Below, piece by piece: positions 1 to 12,031 of a DNA stretch of 64,000 nucleotides (the first letter of the stretch is position 1; the number at the start of each line of letters is the position of its first letter). Made by a program: the position numbers and the translations under genes. This stretch comes from Parietaria judaica. Lineage: Eukaryota; Streptophyta; Magnoliopsida; Rosales; Urticaceae. The notes under the pieces are model-generated. The model was not told the origin of the DNA. It saw only the letters and a program-made list of their open reading frames with translations, and searched no databases. Location: NCBI GenBank assembly GCA_954871525.1, contig OX940867.1:12687343-12751342 (forward strand), read 5' to 3'.

Positions 1-160
1 TGGTAAAACTACCATTTCTTTTCACGCCAAAGAAAACGGCGCACTACAGAAGTAAAAAATAAATTACTTTCACGTAAATTCTAATCTTATTTTATTTTCT
101 AAACAAAAAATAACCGTACGAACTTTAAATTTGGTACGGGCGTAAAAATAAAATCCGGGC

Positions 161-169
161 AAAAAAGGA
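161..169 (-). terminator. Pol III T-run terminator of 5S copy 1 (pattern in every unit)
   Basis: In RNA sense the gene ends CCCC and is followed by TCC and then six T residues, the simple Pol III terminator. The run is kept in nearly all units. Copies of the agtg or tgag type have a T run of similar length a base or two away. Confidence 0.85.
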
Positions 170-288
170 GGGGTGCAACACGAGGACTTCCCAGGAGGTC
201 ACCCATCCTAGTACTACTCTCGCCCAAGCACGCTTAACATCGGAGTTCTGATGGGATCCAGTGCATTAGTGTTGGTATGATCGCACCC
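170..288 (-). rRNA. 5S rRNA copy 1
   Basis: Changes: A50T, C29T, G17A. Identical to copy 20. Confidence 0.92.
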
Positions 289-315
289 GTCAACATGTGC
301 GGCGAAATGATATTT
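289..315 (-). promoter_or_regulatory. 5S upstream promoter of copy 1 (AT box -27, GC -12, C -1)
   Basis: Read toward the gene, the upstream flank has AAATAT at -27 to -22, GC at -12/-11 and C at -1. These are the positions known to matter for Arabidopsis 5S transcription in vitro (TATA-like box, GC, C). The block is conserved in most units. Some carry changes just outside or inside it, such as the ataatattt variant. Confidence 0.75.
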
Positions 316-508
316 GTGTACACTCTTCCGCCGATTTTGTGGTAAAACTACCCTTTCTTTTCACGCCAAAGAAAACGGTGCACTACAGAAGTAAAAAATA
401 AATTACTTTCACGTAAATTCTATTCTTATTTTAATTTCTAAACAAAAAATAACCGTAAGAACTTTAAATTTGGTACGGGCGTAAAAATAAAATCCGGGCA
501 AAAAATGA

Positions 509-627
509 AGTGTGCAACACGAGGACTTTCCAGGAGGTCACCCATCGTAGTACTACTCTCGCCCAAGCACGCTTAACTTCGGAGTTCTGATGGGATCCGG
601 TGCATTAGTGCTGGTATGATCGCACCC
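509..627 (-). rRNA. 5S rRNA copy 2
   Basis: Changes: C119T, C117A, G99A, G81C. Identical to copy 21. Confidence 0.92.
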
Positions 628-847
628 GTCAACATGTGCGGCGAAATGATATTTGTGTACACTCTTCCGCCGATTTTGTGGTAAAACTACCATTTCTTTT
701 CACGCCAAAGTAAACGGCGCACTACAGAAGTAAAAAATAAATTACTTTCACGTAAATTCTAATCTTATTTTATTTTCTAAACAAAAAATAACCGTACGAA
801 CTTTAAATTTGGTACGGGCGTAAAAATACAATCCGGGAAAAAAAGGA

Positions 848-966
848 GGGGTGCAACACGAGGACTTTCCAGGAGGTCACCCATCGTAGTACTACTCTCG
901 CCCAAGCACGCTTAACTTCGGAGTTCTGATGGGATCCGGTGCATTAGTGCTGGTATGATCGCACCC
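848..966 (-). rRNA. 5S rRNA copy 3
   Basis: Changes: G99A, G81C. Confidence 0.93.
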
Positions 967-1186
967 GTCAACATGTGCGGCGAAATGATATTTGTGTACA
1001 CTCTTCCGCCGATTTTGTGGTAAAACTACCCTTTCTTTTCACGCCAAAGAAAACGGCGCACTACAGAAGTAAAAAATAAATTACTTTCACGTAAATTCTA
1101 TTCTTATTTTAATTTCTAAACAAAAAATAACCGTAAGAACTTTAAATTTGGTACGGGCGTAAAAATAAAATCCGGGCAAAAAATGA

Positions 1187-1305
1187 AGTGTGCAACACGA
1201 GGACTTTCCAGGAGGTCACCCATCGTAGTACTACTCTCGCCCAAGCACGCTTAACTTCGGAGTTTTGATGGGATCCGGTGCATTAGTGCTGGTATGATCG
1301 CACCC
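1187..1305 (-). rRNA. 5S rRNA copy 4
   Basis: Changes: C119T, C117A, G99A, G81C, G41A. Confidence 0.9.
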
Positions 1306-1525
1306 GTCAACATGTGCGGCGAAATGATATTTGTGTACACTCTTCCGCCGATTTTGTGGTAAAACTACCATTTCTTTTCACGCCAAAGAAAACGGCGCAC
1401 TACAGAAGTAAAAAATAAATTACTTTCACGTAAATTCAAATCTTATTTTATTTTCTAAACAAAAAATAACCGTACGAACTTTAAATTTGGTACGGGCGTA
1501 AAAATAAAATCCGGGCAAAAAAGGA

Positions 1526-1644
1526 GGGGTGCAACACGAGGACTTTCCAGGAGGTCACCCATCGTAGTACTACTCTCGCCCAAGCACGCTTAACTTCGGA
1601 GTTCTGATGGGATCCGGTGCATTAGTGCTGGTATGATCGCACCC
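1526..1644 (-). rRNA. 5S rRNA copy 5
   Basis: Changes: G99A, G81C. Confidence 0.93.
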
Positions 1645-1864
1645 GTCAACATGTGCGGCGAAATGATATTTGTGTACACTCTTCCGCCGATTTTGTGGTA
1701 GACCTACCCTTTCTTTTCACACCAAAGAAAACGGCCCACTACAGAAGTAAAAAATAAATTACTTTCACGTAAATTCTAATCTTATTTTATTTTCTAAACA
1801 AAAAATAACCGTACGAACTTTAAATTTGGTACGGGCGTAAAAATAAAATCCGGGCAAAAAAGGA

Positions 1865-1983
1865 GGGGTGCAACACGAGGACTTTCCAGGAGGTTACCCA
1901 TCGTAGTACTACTCTCGCCCAAGCACGCTTAACTTCGGAGTTCTGATGGGATCCGGTGCATTAGTGCTGGTATGATCGCACCC
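1865..1983 (-). rRNA. 5S rRNA copy 6
   Basis: Changes: G99A, G89A (C box), G81C. Confidence 0.91.
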
Positions 1984-2203
1984 GTCAACATGTGCGGCGA
2001 AATGATATTTGTGTACACTCTTCCGCCGATTTTGTGGTAAAACTACCCATGCTTTTCACGCCAAAGAAAACGGCACACTACAGAAGTAAAAAATAAATTA
2101 CTTTCACGTAAATTCTAATCTTATTTTATTTTCTAAACAAAAAATAACCGTAAGAACTTTAAATTTGGTACGGGCGTAAAAATAACATACGGGCAAAAAA
2201 GGA

Positions 2204-2322
2204 GGGGTGCAACACGAGGACTTCCAAGGAGGTCACCCATCCTAGTACTACCCTCGCCCAAGCACGCTTAACTTCGGAGTTCTGATGGGATCCGGTGCAT
2301 TAGTGCTGGTATGATCGCACCC
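2204..2322 (-). rRNA. 5S rRNA copy 7
   Basis: Changes: G97T, A71G. Confidence 0.93.
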
Positions 2323-2542
2323 GTCAACATGTGCGGCGAAATAATATTTGTGTACGCTCTTCCGCCGATTTTGTGGTAAAACTACCCTTTCTTTTCACGC
2401 CAAAGAAAACGGCGCACTACAGAAGTAAAAAATAAACTATTTTCACGTAAATTCTAATCATATTTTATTTTCTAAACAAAAAAGAACCGTAAGAACTTTA
2501 AATTTGGTACGGGCGTAAAAATAAAATCCGGGCAAAAAAGGA

Positions 2543-2661
2543 GGGGTGCAACACGAGGACTTCCCAGGAGGTCACCCATCCTAAAACTACTCTCGCCCAA
2601 GCACGCTTAACTTCGGAGTTCTGATGGGATCCGGTGCATTAGTGCTGGTATGATCGCACCC
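2543..2661 (-). rRNA. 5S rRNA copy 8
   Basis: Changes: C78T, A77T. Confidence 0.92.
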
Positions 2662-2881
2662 GTCAACATGTGCGGCGAAATAATATTTGTGTACGCTCTT
2701 CCGCCGATTTTGTGGTAAAACTACCCTTTCTTTTCACGCCACAGAAAACGGCGCACTACAGAAGTAAAAAATAAATTACTTTCACGTAAATTCTAATCTT
2801 ATTTTATTTTCTAAACAAAAAATAACCGTAAGAACTTTAAATTTGGTACGGGCGTAAAAATAAAATCCGGGCAAAAAAGGA

Positions 2882-3000
2882 AGGGTGCAACACGAGGACT
2901 TCCCAGGAGGTCACCCATCCTAGTACTACTCTCGCCCAAGCACGCTTAACTTCGGAGTTCTGATGGGATCCGGCGCATTAGTGCTGGTATGATCGCACCC
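2882..3000 (-). rRNA. 5S rRNA copy 9
   Basis: Changes: C119T, A27G. Confidence 0.93.
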
Positions 3001-3220
3001 GTCAACAAGTGCGGCGAAATGATATTTGTGTACGCTCTTCCGCCGATTTTGTGGTAAAACTACCCTTTCTTTTCACGCCAAAGAAAACGGCGCACTACAG
3101 AAGTAAAAAATAAATTACTTTCACGTAAATTCTAATCTTATTTTATTTTCTAAACAAAAAATAACCGTAAGAACTTTAAATTTGGTACGGGCGTAAAAAT
3201 AAAATCCGGGCAAAAAAGGA

Positions 3221-3339
3221 GGGGTGCAACACGAGGACTTCCCAGGAGGTCACCCATCCTAGTACTACTCTCGCCCAAGCACGCTTAACTTCGGAGTTCT
3301 GATGGGATCCGGTGCATTAGTGCTGGTACGATCGCACCC
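3221..3339 (-). rRNA. 5S rRNA copy 10
   Basis: Single change: A11G. Confidence 0.95.
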
Positions 3340-3559
3340 GTCAACATGTGCGGCGAAATGATATTTGTGTACACTCTTCCGCCGATTTTGTGGTAAAACT
3401 ACCCTTTCTTTTCACGCCAAAGAAAACGGCGCACTACAGAAGTAAAAAATAAATTACTTTCACGTAAATTCTAATCTTATTTTATTTTCTAAACAAAAAA
3501 TAACCGTACGAACTTTAAATTTGGTACGGGCGTAAAAATAAAATCCGGGCAAAAAAGGA

Positions 3560-3678
3560 GGGGTGCAACACGAGGACTTCCCAGGAGGTCACCCATCCTA
3601 GTACTACTCTCGCCCAAGCACGCTTAACATCGGAGTTCTGATGGGATCCGGTGCATTAGTGCTGGTATGATCGCACCC
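3560..3678 (-). rRNA. 5S rRNA copy 11
   Basis: Single change: A50T, first base of the A box. Confidence 0.94.
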
Positions 3679-3898
3679 GTCAACATGTGCGGCGAAATGA
3701 TATTTGTGTACACTCTTCCGCCGATTTTGTGGTAAAACTACCCTTTCTTTTCACGCCAAAGAAAACGGCGCACTACAGAAGTAAAAAATAAATTACTTTC
3801 ACGTAAATTCTATTCTTATTTTAATTTCTAAACAAAAAATAACCGTAAGAACTTTAAATTTGGTACGGGCGTAAAAATAAAATCCGGGCAAAAAATGA

Positions 3899-4017
3899 AG
3901 TGTGCAACACGAGGACTTTCCAGGAGGTCACCCATCGTAGTACTACTCTCGCCCAAGCACGCTTAACTTCGGAGTTCTGATGGGATCCGGTGCATTAGTG
4001 CTGGTATGATCGCACCC
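3899..4017 (-). rRNA. 5S rRNA copy 12
   Basis: Changes: C119T, C117A, G99A, G81C (same class as copy 2). Confidence 0.92.
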
Positions 4018-4237
4018 GTCAACATGTGCGGCGAAATGATATTTGTGTACACTCTTCCGCCGATTTTGTGGTAAAACTACCATTTCTTTTCACGCCAAAG
4101 AAAACGGCGCACTACAGAAGTAAAAAATAAATTACTTTCACGTAAATTCTAATCTTATTTTATTTTCTAAACAAAAAATAACCGTACGAACTTTAAATTT
4201 GGTACGGGCGTAAAAATAAAATCTTGGCAAAAAAGGA

Positions 4238-4356
4238 GGGGTGCAACACGAGGACTTTCCAGGAGGTCACCCATCGTAGTACTACTCTCGCCCAAGCACG
4301 CTTAACTTCAGAGTTCTGATGGGATCCGGTGCATTAGTGCTGGTATGATCGCACCC
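4238..4356 (-). rRNA. 5S rRNA copy 13
   Basis: Changes: G99A, G81C, C47T. Confidence 0.92.
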
Positions 4357-4576
4357 GTCAACATGTGCGGCGAAATGATATTTGTGTACACTCTTCCGCC
4401 GATTTTGTGGTAAAACTACCCTTTCTTTTCACGCCAAAGAAAACAGCGCACTACAAATGTAAAAAATAAATTACTTTCACGTAAATTCTAATCTTATTTT
4501 ATTTTCTAAACAAAAAATAACCCTAAGAACTTTAAATTTGGTACGGACGTAAAAATAAAATCCGGGCAAAAAATGA

Positions 4577-4695
4577 AATGTGCAACACGAAGACTTCCCA
4601 GGAGGTCACCCATCTTAGTACTACTCTCGCCCAAGCACGCTTAACTTCGGAGTTCTGATGGGATCCGGTGCATTAGTGCTGGTATGATCGCACCT
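4577..4695 (-). rRNA. 5S rRNA copy 14
   Basis: Changes: C119T, C118T, C117A, C105T, G81A, G1A. Both ends of helix I are altered. Confidence 0.85.
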
Positions 4696-4915
4696 GTCAA
4701 CATGTGCGGCGAAATGATATTTGTGTACACTCTTCCGCCGATTTTGTGGTAAAACTACCCTTTCTTTTCACGCCAAAGAAAACGGCGCACTACAGAAGTA
4801 AAAAATAAATTACTTTCACGTAAATTCTAATCTTATTTTATTTTCTAAACAAAAAATAACCCTAAGAACTTTAAATTTGGTACGGGCGTAAAAATAAAAT
4901 CCGGGCAAAAAAGGA

Positions 4916-5034
4916 GGGGTGCAACACGAGGACTTCCCAGGAGGTCACCCATACTAGTACTACTCTCGCCAAAGCACGCTTAACTTCGGAGTTCTGATGG
5001 GATCCGGTGCATTAGTGCTGGTATGATCGCACCC
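4916..5034 (-). rRNA. 5S rRNA copy 15
   Basis: Changes: G82T, G64T. Confidence 0.92.
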
Positions 5035-5254
5035 GTCAACATGTGCGGCGAAATGATATTTGTGTGCACTCTTCCGCCGATTTTGTGGTAAAACTACCCT
5101 TTCTTTTCACGCCAAAGAAAACAGCGCACTACAGAAGTAAAAAATATATTACTTTCACGTATATTCTAATCTTATTTTATTTTCTAAACAAAAAATAACC
5201 GTAGGAACTTTAAATTTGGTACGGGCGTAAAAATAAAATCCGGGCAAAAAAGGA

Positions 5255-5373
5255 GGAGTGCAACACGAGGACATCCCAGGAGGTCACCCATCCTAGTACT
5301 ACTCTCGCCCAAGCACGCTTAACTTCGGAGTTCTGATGGGATCCGGTGCATTAGTGCTGGTATGATCGCACCC
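5255..5373 (-). rRNA. 5S rRNA copy 16
   Basis: Changes: C117T, A101T. Confidence 0.92.
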
Positions 5374-5592
5374 GTCAACATGTGCGGCGAAATGATATTT
5401 GTGTACACTCTTCCGCCGATTTTGTGGTAAAACTACCCTTTCTTTTAACTCCAAAGAAAACGGCGCACTACAGAAGTAAAAAATAAATTACTTTCACGTA
5501 AATTCTAATCTTATTTTAATTTCTAAACAAAAAATAACCGTAAGAACTTTAAATTTGGTACGGGCGTAAAAATAAAATACGGGCAAAAAGGA

Positions 5593-5711
5593 GGGGTGCA
5601 ACACGAGGACTACCAAGGAGGTCACCCATCCAAGTACTACCCTCGCCCAAGCACGCTTAACTTCGGAGTTCTGATGGGATCCGGTGCATTAGTGCTGGTA
5701 CGATCGCACCC
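5593..5711 (-). rRNA. 5S rRNA copy 17
   Basis: Changes: A100T, G97T, A80T, A71G, A11G. The downstream A run is one base shorter. Confidence 0.88.
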
Positions 5712-5931
5712 GTCAACATGTGCGGCGAAAGGATATTTGTGTACACTCTTCCGCCGATTTTGTGGTAAAACTACCCTTTCTTTTCACGCCAAAGAAAACG
5801 GCGCACTACAGAAGTAAAACAAAAATTACTTTCACGTAAATTCTAATCTTATTTTATTTTCTAAACAAAAAATAACCCTAAGAACTTTAAATTTGGTACG
5901 GGCGTAAAAATAAAATCCGGGCAAAAAAGAA

Positions 5932-6050
5932 GGGGTGCAACAAGAGGACTTCCCAGGAGGTCACCCATCCTAGTACTACTCTCGCCCAAGCACGCTTAAC
6001 TTCGGAGTTCTGATGGGATCCGGTGCATTAGTGCTGGTATGATCGCACCC
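5932..6050 (-). rRNA. 5S rRNA copy 18
   Basis: Single change: G108T. Confidence 0.94.
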
Positions 6051-6270
6051 GTCAACATGTGCGGCGAAATGATATTTGTGTACACTCTTCCGCCGATTTT
6101 GTGGTAAAACTACCCTTTCTTGTCACGCCAAAGAAAATGGCGCACTACAGAAGTAAAACATAAATTACTTTCACGTAAAATCTAATCTTATTTTATATTC
6201 TAAACAAAAAATAACCGTAAGAACTTTAAATTTGGTACGGGCGTAAAAATAAAATCCGGGCAAAAAATGA

Positions 6271-6389
6271 AGTGTGCAACACGAGGACTTTCCAGGAGGT
6301 CACCCATCGTAGTACTACTCTCGCCCAAGCACGCTTAACTTCGGAGTTCTTATGGGATCCGGTGCATTAGTGCTGGTATGATCGCACCC
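6271..6389 (-). rRNA. 5S rRNA copy 19
   Basis: Changes: C119T, C117A, G99A, G81C, C39A. Confidence 0.9.
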
Positions 6390-6609
6390 GTCAACATGTG
6401 CGGCGAAATGATATTTGTGTACACTCTTCCGTCGATTTTGTGGTAAAACTACCATTTCTTTTCACGCCAAAGAAAACGGCGCACTACAGAAGTAAAAAAT
6501 AAATTACTTTCACGTAAATTCTAATCTTATTTTATTTTCTAAACAAAAAATAACCGTACGAACTTTAAATTTGGTACGGGCGTAAAAATAAAATCCGGGC
6601 AAAAAAGGA

Positions 6610-6728
6610 GGGGTGCAACACGAGGACTTCCCAGGAGGTCACCCATCCTAGTACTACTCTCGCCCAAGCACGCTTAACATCGGAGTTCTGATGGGATCCA
6701 GTGCATTAGTGTTGGTATGATCGCACCC
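6610..6728 (-). rRNA. 5S rRNA copy 20
   Basis: Identical to copy 1 (A50T, C29T, G17A). First of the duplicated run of seven. Confidence 0.92.
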
Positions 6729-6948
6729 GTCAACATGTGCGGCGAAATGATATTTGTGTACACTCTTCCGCCGATTTTGTGGTAAAACTACCCTTTCTTT
6801 TCACGCCAAAGAAAACGGTGCACTACAGAAGTAAAAAATAAATTACTTTCACGTAAATTCTATTCTTATTTTAATTTCTAAACAAAAAATAACCGTAAGA
6901 ACTTTAAATTTGGTACGGGCGTAAAAATAAAATCCGGGCAAAAAATGA

Positions 6949-7067
6949 AGTGTGCAACACGAGGACTTTCCAGGAGGTCACCCATCGTAGTACTACTCTC
7001 GCCCAAGCACGCTTAACTTCGGAGTTCTGATGGGATCCGGTGCATTAGTGCTGGTATGATCGCACCC
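6949..7067 (-). rRNA. 5S rRNA copy 21
   Basis: Identical to copy 2. Confidence 0.92.
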
Positions 7068-7287
7068 GTCAACATGTGCGGCGAAATGATATTTGTGTAC
7101 ACTCTTCCGCCGATTTTGTGGTAAAACTACCATTTCTTTTCACGCCAAAGTAAACGGCGCACTACAGAAGTAAAAAATAAATTACTTTCACGTAAATTCT
7201 AATCTTATTTTATTTTCTAAACAAAAAATAACCGTACGAACTTTAAATTTGGTACGGGCGTAAAAATACAATCCGGGAAAAAAAGGA

Positions 7288-7406
7288 GGGGTGCAACACG
7301 AGGACTTTCCAGGAGGTCACCCATCGTAGTACTACTCTCGCCCAAGCACGCTTAACTTCGGAGTTCTGATGGGATCCGGTGCATTAGTGCTGGTATGATC
7401 GCACCC
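7288..7406 (-). rRNA. 5S rRNA copy 22
   Basis: Identical to copy 3. Confidence 0.93.
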
Positions 7407-7626
7407 GTCAACATGTGCGGCGAAATGATATTTGTGTACACTCTTCCGCCGATTTTGTGGTAAAACTACCCTTTCTTTTCACGCCAAAGAAAACGGCGCA
7501 CTACAGAAGTAAAAAATAAATTACTTTCACGTAAATTCTATTCTTATTTTAATTTCTAAACAAAAAATAACCGTAAGAACTTTAAATTTGGTACGGGCGT
7601 AAAAATAAAATCCGGGCAAAAAATGA

Positions 7627-7745
7627 AGTGTGCAACACGAGGACTTTCCAGGAGGTCACCCATCGTAGTACTACTCTCGCCCAAGCACGCTTAACTTCGG
7701 AGTTTTGATGGGATCCGGTGCATTAGTGCTGGTATGATCGCACCC
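7627..7745 (-). rRNA. 5S rRNA copy 23
   Basis: Identical to copy 4. Confidence 0.9.
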
Positions 7746-7965
7746 GTCAACATGTGCGGCGAAATGATATTTGTGTACACTCTTCCGCCGATTTTGTGGT
7801 AAAACTACCATTTCTTTTCACGCCAAAGAAAACGGCGCACTACAGAAGTAAAAAATAAATTACTTTCACGTAAATTCAAATCTTATTTTATTTTCTAAAC
7901 AAAAAATAACCGTACGAACTTTAAATTTGGTACGGGCGTAAAAATAAAATCCGGGCAAAAAAGGA

Positions 7966-8084
7966 GGGGTGCAACACGAGGACTTTCCAGGAGGTCACCC
8001 ATCGTAGTACTACTCTCGCCCAAGCACGCTTAACTTCGGAGTTCTGATGGGATCCGGTGCATTAGTGCTGGTATGATCGCACCC
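7966..8084 (-). rRNA. 5S rRNA copy 24
   Basis: Identical to copy 5. Confidence 0.93.
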
Positions 8085-8304
8085 GTCAACATGTGCGGCG
8101 AAATGATATTTGTGTACACTCTTCCGCCGATTTTGTGGTAGACCTACCCTTTCTTTTCACACCAAAGAAAACGGCCCACTACAGAAGTAAAAAATAAATT
8201 ACTTTCACGTAAATTCTAATCTTATTTTATTTTCTAAACAAAAAATAACCGTACGAACTTTAAATTTGGTACGGGCGTAAAAATAAAATCCGGGCAAAAA
8301 AGGA

Positions 8305-8423
8305 GGGGTGCAACACGAGGACTTTCCAGGAGGTTACCCATCGTAGTACTACTCTCGCCCAAGCACGCTTAACTTCGGAGTTCTGATGGGATCCGGTGCA
8401 TTAGTGCTGGTATGATCGCACCC
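8305..8423 (-). rRNA. 5S rRNA copy 25
   Basis: Identical to copy 6. Confidence 0.91.
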
Positions 8424-8643
8424 GTCAACATGTGCGGCGAAATGATATTTGTGTACACTCTTCCGCCGATTTTGTGGTAAAACTACCCATGCTTTTCACG
8501 CCAAAGAAAACGGCACACTACAGAAGTAAAAAATAAATTACTTTCACGTAAATTCTAATCTTATTTTATTTTCTAAACAAAAAATAACCGTAAGAACTTT
8601 AAATTTGGTACGGGCGTAAAAATAACATACGGGCAAAAAAGGA

Positions 8644-8762
8644 GGGGTGCAACACGAGGACTTCCAAGGAGGTCACCCATCCTAGTACTACCCTCGCCCA
8701 AGCACGCTTAACTTCGGAGTTCTGATGGGATCCGGTGCATTAGTGCTGGTATGATCGCACCC
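8644..8762 (-). rRNA. 5S rRNA copy 26
   Basis: Identical to copy 7. Last of the duplicated run. Confidence 0.93.
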
Positions 8763-8982
8763 GTCAACATGTGCGGCGAAATGATATTTGTGTACACTCT
8801 TCCGCCGATTTTGTGGTAAAACTACCCTTTCTTTTCACGCCAAAGAAAACGGCGCACTACAGAAGTAAAACATAAATTACTTTCACGTAAATTCTAATCT
8901 TATTTTATTTTCTAATCAAAAAATAACCCTAAGAACTTTAAATTTGGTACGGGCGTAAAAATAAAATCCGGGCAAAAAAGGA

Positions 8983-9101
8983 GGGGTGCAACACGAGGAC
9001 TTCCTAGGAGGTCACCAATACTAGTACTACTCTCGCCAAAGCACGCTTAACTTCGGAGTTCTGATGGGATCCGGTGCATTAGTGCTGGTATGATCGCACC
9101 C
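8983..9101 (-). rRNA. 5S rRNA copy 27
   Basis: Changes: G97A, G85T, G82T, G64T. Two are in the C box. Confidence 0.87.
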
Positions 9102-9321
9102 GTCAACATGTGCGGCGAAATGATATTTGTGTGCACTCTTCCGCCTATTTTTTGGTAAAACTACCCTTTCTTTTCACGCCAAAGAAAACGGCGCACTACA
9201 GAAGTAAAAAATATATTACTTTCACGTATATTCTAATCTTATTTTATTTTCTAAACAAAAAATAACCGTAAGAACTTTAAATTTGGTACGGGCGTAAAAA
9301 TAAAATCCGGGCAAAAAAGGA

Positions 9322-9440
9322 GGAGTGCAACACGAGGACTTCCCAGGAGGTCACCCATCCTAGTACTACTCACGCCCAAGCATGCTTAACATCGGAGTTC
9401 TGATGGGATCCGGTGCATTAGTGCTGGTATGATCGCACCC
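9322..9440 (-). rRNA. 5S rRNA copy 28
   Basis: Changes: C117T, A69T, G58A, A50T. Confidence 0.88.
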
Positions 9441-9660
9441 GTCAACATGTGCGGCGAAATGATATTTGTGTACACTCTTCCGCCGATTTTGTGGTAAAAC
9501 TACCCTTTCTTTTCACGCCAAAGAAAACGGCGCACTACAGAAGTAAAAAATAAATTACTTTCACGTAAATTCTATTCTTATTTTAATTTCTAAACAAAAA
9601 ATAACCGTAAGAACTTTAAATTTGGTACGGGCGTAAAAATAAAATCCGGGCAAAAAATGA

Positions 9661-9779
9661 AGTGTGCAACTCGAGGACTTTCCAGGAGGTCACCCATCGT
9701 AGTACTACTCTCGCCCAAGCACGCTTAACTTCGGAGTTCTGATGGGATCCGGTGCATTAGTGCTGGTATGATCGCACCC
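9661..9779 (-). rRNA. 5S rRNA copy 29
   Basis: Changes: C119T, C117A, T109A, G99A, G81C. Confidence 0.9.
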
Positions 9780-9999
9780 GTCAACATGTGCGGCGAAATG
9801 ATATTTGTGTACACTCTTCCGCCGATTTTGTGGTAAAACTACCATTTCTTTTCACGCCAAAGAAAACGGCGCACTACAGAAGTAAAAAATAAATTACTTT
9901 CACGTAAATTCTAATCTTATTTTATTTTCTAAACAAAAAATAACCGTACGAACTTTAAATTTGGTACGGGCGTAAAAATAAAATCCGGGCAAAAAAGGA

Positions 10000-10118
10000 G
10001 GGGTGCAACACGAGGACTTCCCAGGAGGTCACCCATCCTAGTACTACTCTCGCCCAAGCACGCTTAACATCGGAGTTCTGATGGGATCCGGTGCATTAGT
10101 GCTGGTATGATAGCACCC
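10000..10118 (-). rRNA. 5S rRNA copy 30
   Basis: Changes: A50T, G7T. Confidence 0.92.
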
Positions 10119-10338
10119 GTCAACATGTGCGGCGAAATGATATTTGTGTACACTCTTCCGCCGATTTTCTGGTAAAACTACCCTTTCTTTTCACGCCAAA
10201 GAAAACGGCGCACTACAGAAGTAAAAAATAAATTACTTTCACGTAAATTCTATTCTTATTTTAATTTCTAAACAAAAAATAACCGTAAGAACTTTAAATT
10301 TGGTACGGGCGTAAAAATAAAATACGGGCAAAAAAGGA

Positions 10339-10457
10339 GGGGTGCAACACGAGGACTTCCAAGGAGGTCACCCATACTAGTACTACCCTCGCCCAAGCAC
10401 GCTTAACTTCGGAGTTCTGATGGGATCCGGTGCATTAGTGCTGGTATGATCGCACCC
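10339..10457 (-). rRNA. 5S rRNA copy 31
   Basis: Changes: G97T, G82T, A71G. Confidence 0.91.
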
Positions 10458-10677
10458 GTCAACATGTGCGGCGAAATGATATTTGTGTACACTCTTCTGC
10501 CGATTTTGTGGTAAAACTACCCTTTCTTTTCACGCCAAAGAAAACGGCGCACTACAGAAGTAAAACATAAATTACTTTCACGTAAATTCTAATCTTATTT
10601 TATTTTCTAAACAAAAAATAACCCTAAAAACTTTAAATTTGGTACGGGCGTAAAAATAAAATCCGGGCAAAAAAGGA

Positions 10678-10795
10678 GGGGTGCAACACGAGGACTTCCC
10701 AGGAGGTCACCCATCCTAGTACTACTCTCGCCCAAGCACGCTTAACTTCGGAGCTCTGATGGGATCCGGTGCATTAGTGCTGGATGATCGCACCC
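10678..10795 (-). rRNA. 5S rRNA copy 32
   Basis: Change A43G and loss of one base at RNA position 13. The upstream flank reads caactatgcgg instead of caacatgtgcgg. Copy 38 shares both lesions. Confidence 0.85.
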
Positions 10796-11015
10796 GTCAA
10801 CTATGCGGCGAAATGATATTTGTGTACACTCTTCCGCCGATTTTGTGGTAAAACTACCCTTTCTTTTCACGCCAAAGAAAACGGCGCACTACAGAAGTAA
10901 AATATAAATTACTTTCACGTATATTCTAATCTTATTTTTATTTTCTAAACAAAAAATAACCGTAAGAACTTTAAATTTGGTACGGGCGTAAAAATAAAAT
11001 CTGGGCAAAAACGGA

Positions 11016-11134
11016 GGAGTGCAACACGAGGACTTCCCAGGAGGTCACCCAACCTAGTACTATTATCGCCCAAGCACGCTTAACTTCGTAGTTCTGATGG
11101 GATCCGGTGCATTAGTGCTGGTATGATTGCACCC
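11016..11134 (-). rRNA. 5S rRNA copy 33
   Basis: Changes: C117T, A83T, G72A, G70T, C46A, G7A. Hits the intermediate element. Confidence 0.83.
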
Positions 11135-11353
11135 GTCAACATGTGCGGCGAAATGATATTTGTGTACACTCTTCCGCTGATTTTGTGGTAAAACTACCCT
11201 TTCTTTTCACGCCAAAGAAAACGGCGCACTACAGAAGTAAAAAATAAATTACCACACGTAAATTCTAATCTTATTTTAATTTCTAAACAAAAAATAACCG
11301 TAAGAACTTTAAATTTGGTACGGGGGTAAAAATAAAATACGGGCAAAAAAGGA

Positions 11354-11472
11354 GGGGTGCAACACGAGGACTTCGAAGGAGGTCACCCATCCTAGTACTA
11401 CCCTCGCCCAAGCACGCTTAACTTCGGAGTTCTGATGGGATCCGGTGCATTAGTGCTGGTATGATCGCACCC
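11354..11472 (-). rRNA. 5S rRNA copy 34
   Basis: Changes: G98C, G97T, A71G. Confidence 0.9.
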
Positions 11473-11692
11473 GTCAACATGTGCGGCGAAATGATATTTG
11501 TGTACACTCTTCCGCCGATTTTGTGGTAAAACTACCCTTTCTTTTCACGCCAAAGAAAACGGCGCACTACAGAAGTAAAACAAAAATTACTTTCACTTAA
11601 ATTCTAATCTTATTTTATTTTCTAAACAAAAAATAACCCTAAGAACTTTAAATTTGGTACGGGCGTAAAAATAAAATCCGGGCAAAAAAGGA

Positions 11693-11811
11693 GGGGTGCA
11701 ACACGAGGACTTCCCAGGAGGTCACCCATCCTAGTACTACTCACGCCCAAGCACGCTTAACATCGGAGTTCTGATGGGATCCGGTGCATTAGTGCTGGTA
11801 TGATCGCACAT
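11693..11811 (-). rRNA. 5S rRNA copy 35
   Basis: Changes: A69T, A50T, G2T, G1A. The 5' end is altered. Confidence 0.87.
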
Positions 11812-12031
11812 GTCAACATGTGCGGCGAAATGATATTTGTGTACACTCTTCCGCCGATTTTGTGGTAAAACTACCCTTTCTTTTCACGCCAAAGAAAACG
11901 GCGCACTACAGAAGTAAAAAATAAATTACTTTCACGTAAATTCTATTCTTATTTTAATTTCTAAACAAAAAATAACCGTAAGAACTTTAAATTTGGTACG
12001 GGCGTAAAAATAAAATACGGGCAAAAAAGGA

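Larger units (their letters stand above)
1..2342. repeat. Left copy of a 2.34-kb identical segmental duplication
   Basis: Matches 6441-8782 at an offset of 6,440 bp (19 units). Shared private variants include gtgttggt in copy 1, the spacer taaacggcgc, the spacer gacctaccct and the gttaccc of copy 6. The match stops after position 2342, where ataatatttgtgtacgc meets atgatatttgtgtacac. Its left end is cut by the window. Confidence 0.9.
6441..8782. repeat. Right copy of the 2.34-kb identical segmental duplication
   Basis: Partner of 1-2342. It contains 5S copies 20-26, identical to copies 1-7 including spacers wherever I compared them. Identity over seven units within an array whose neighbouring units differ points to a recent block duplication or conversion. 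Confidence 0.9.

Noticed and set aside
5596..5817. 73-codon plus-strand ORF in the 5S array
   Set aside because: It lies across a 5S gene and spacer in antisense and exists only because this unit lost a stop. Same for minus-strand ORFs near 13,993-14,546 and 40,150-40,344.
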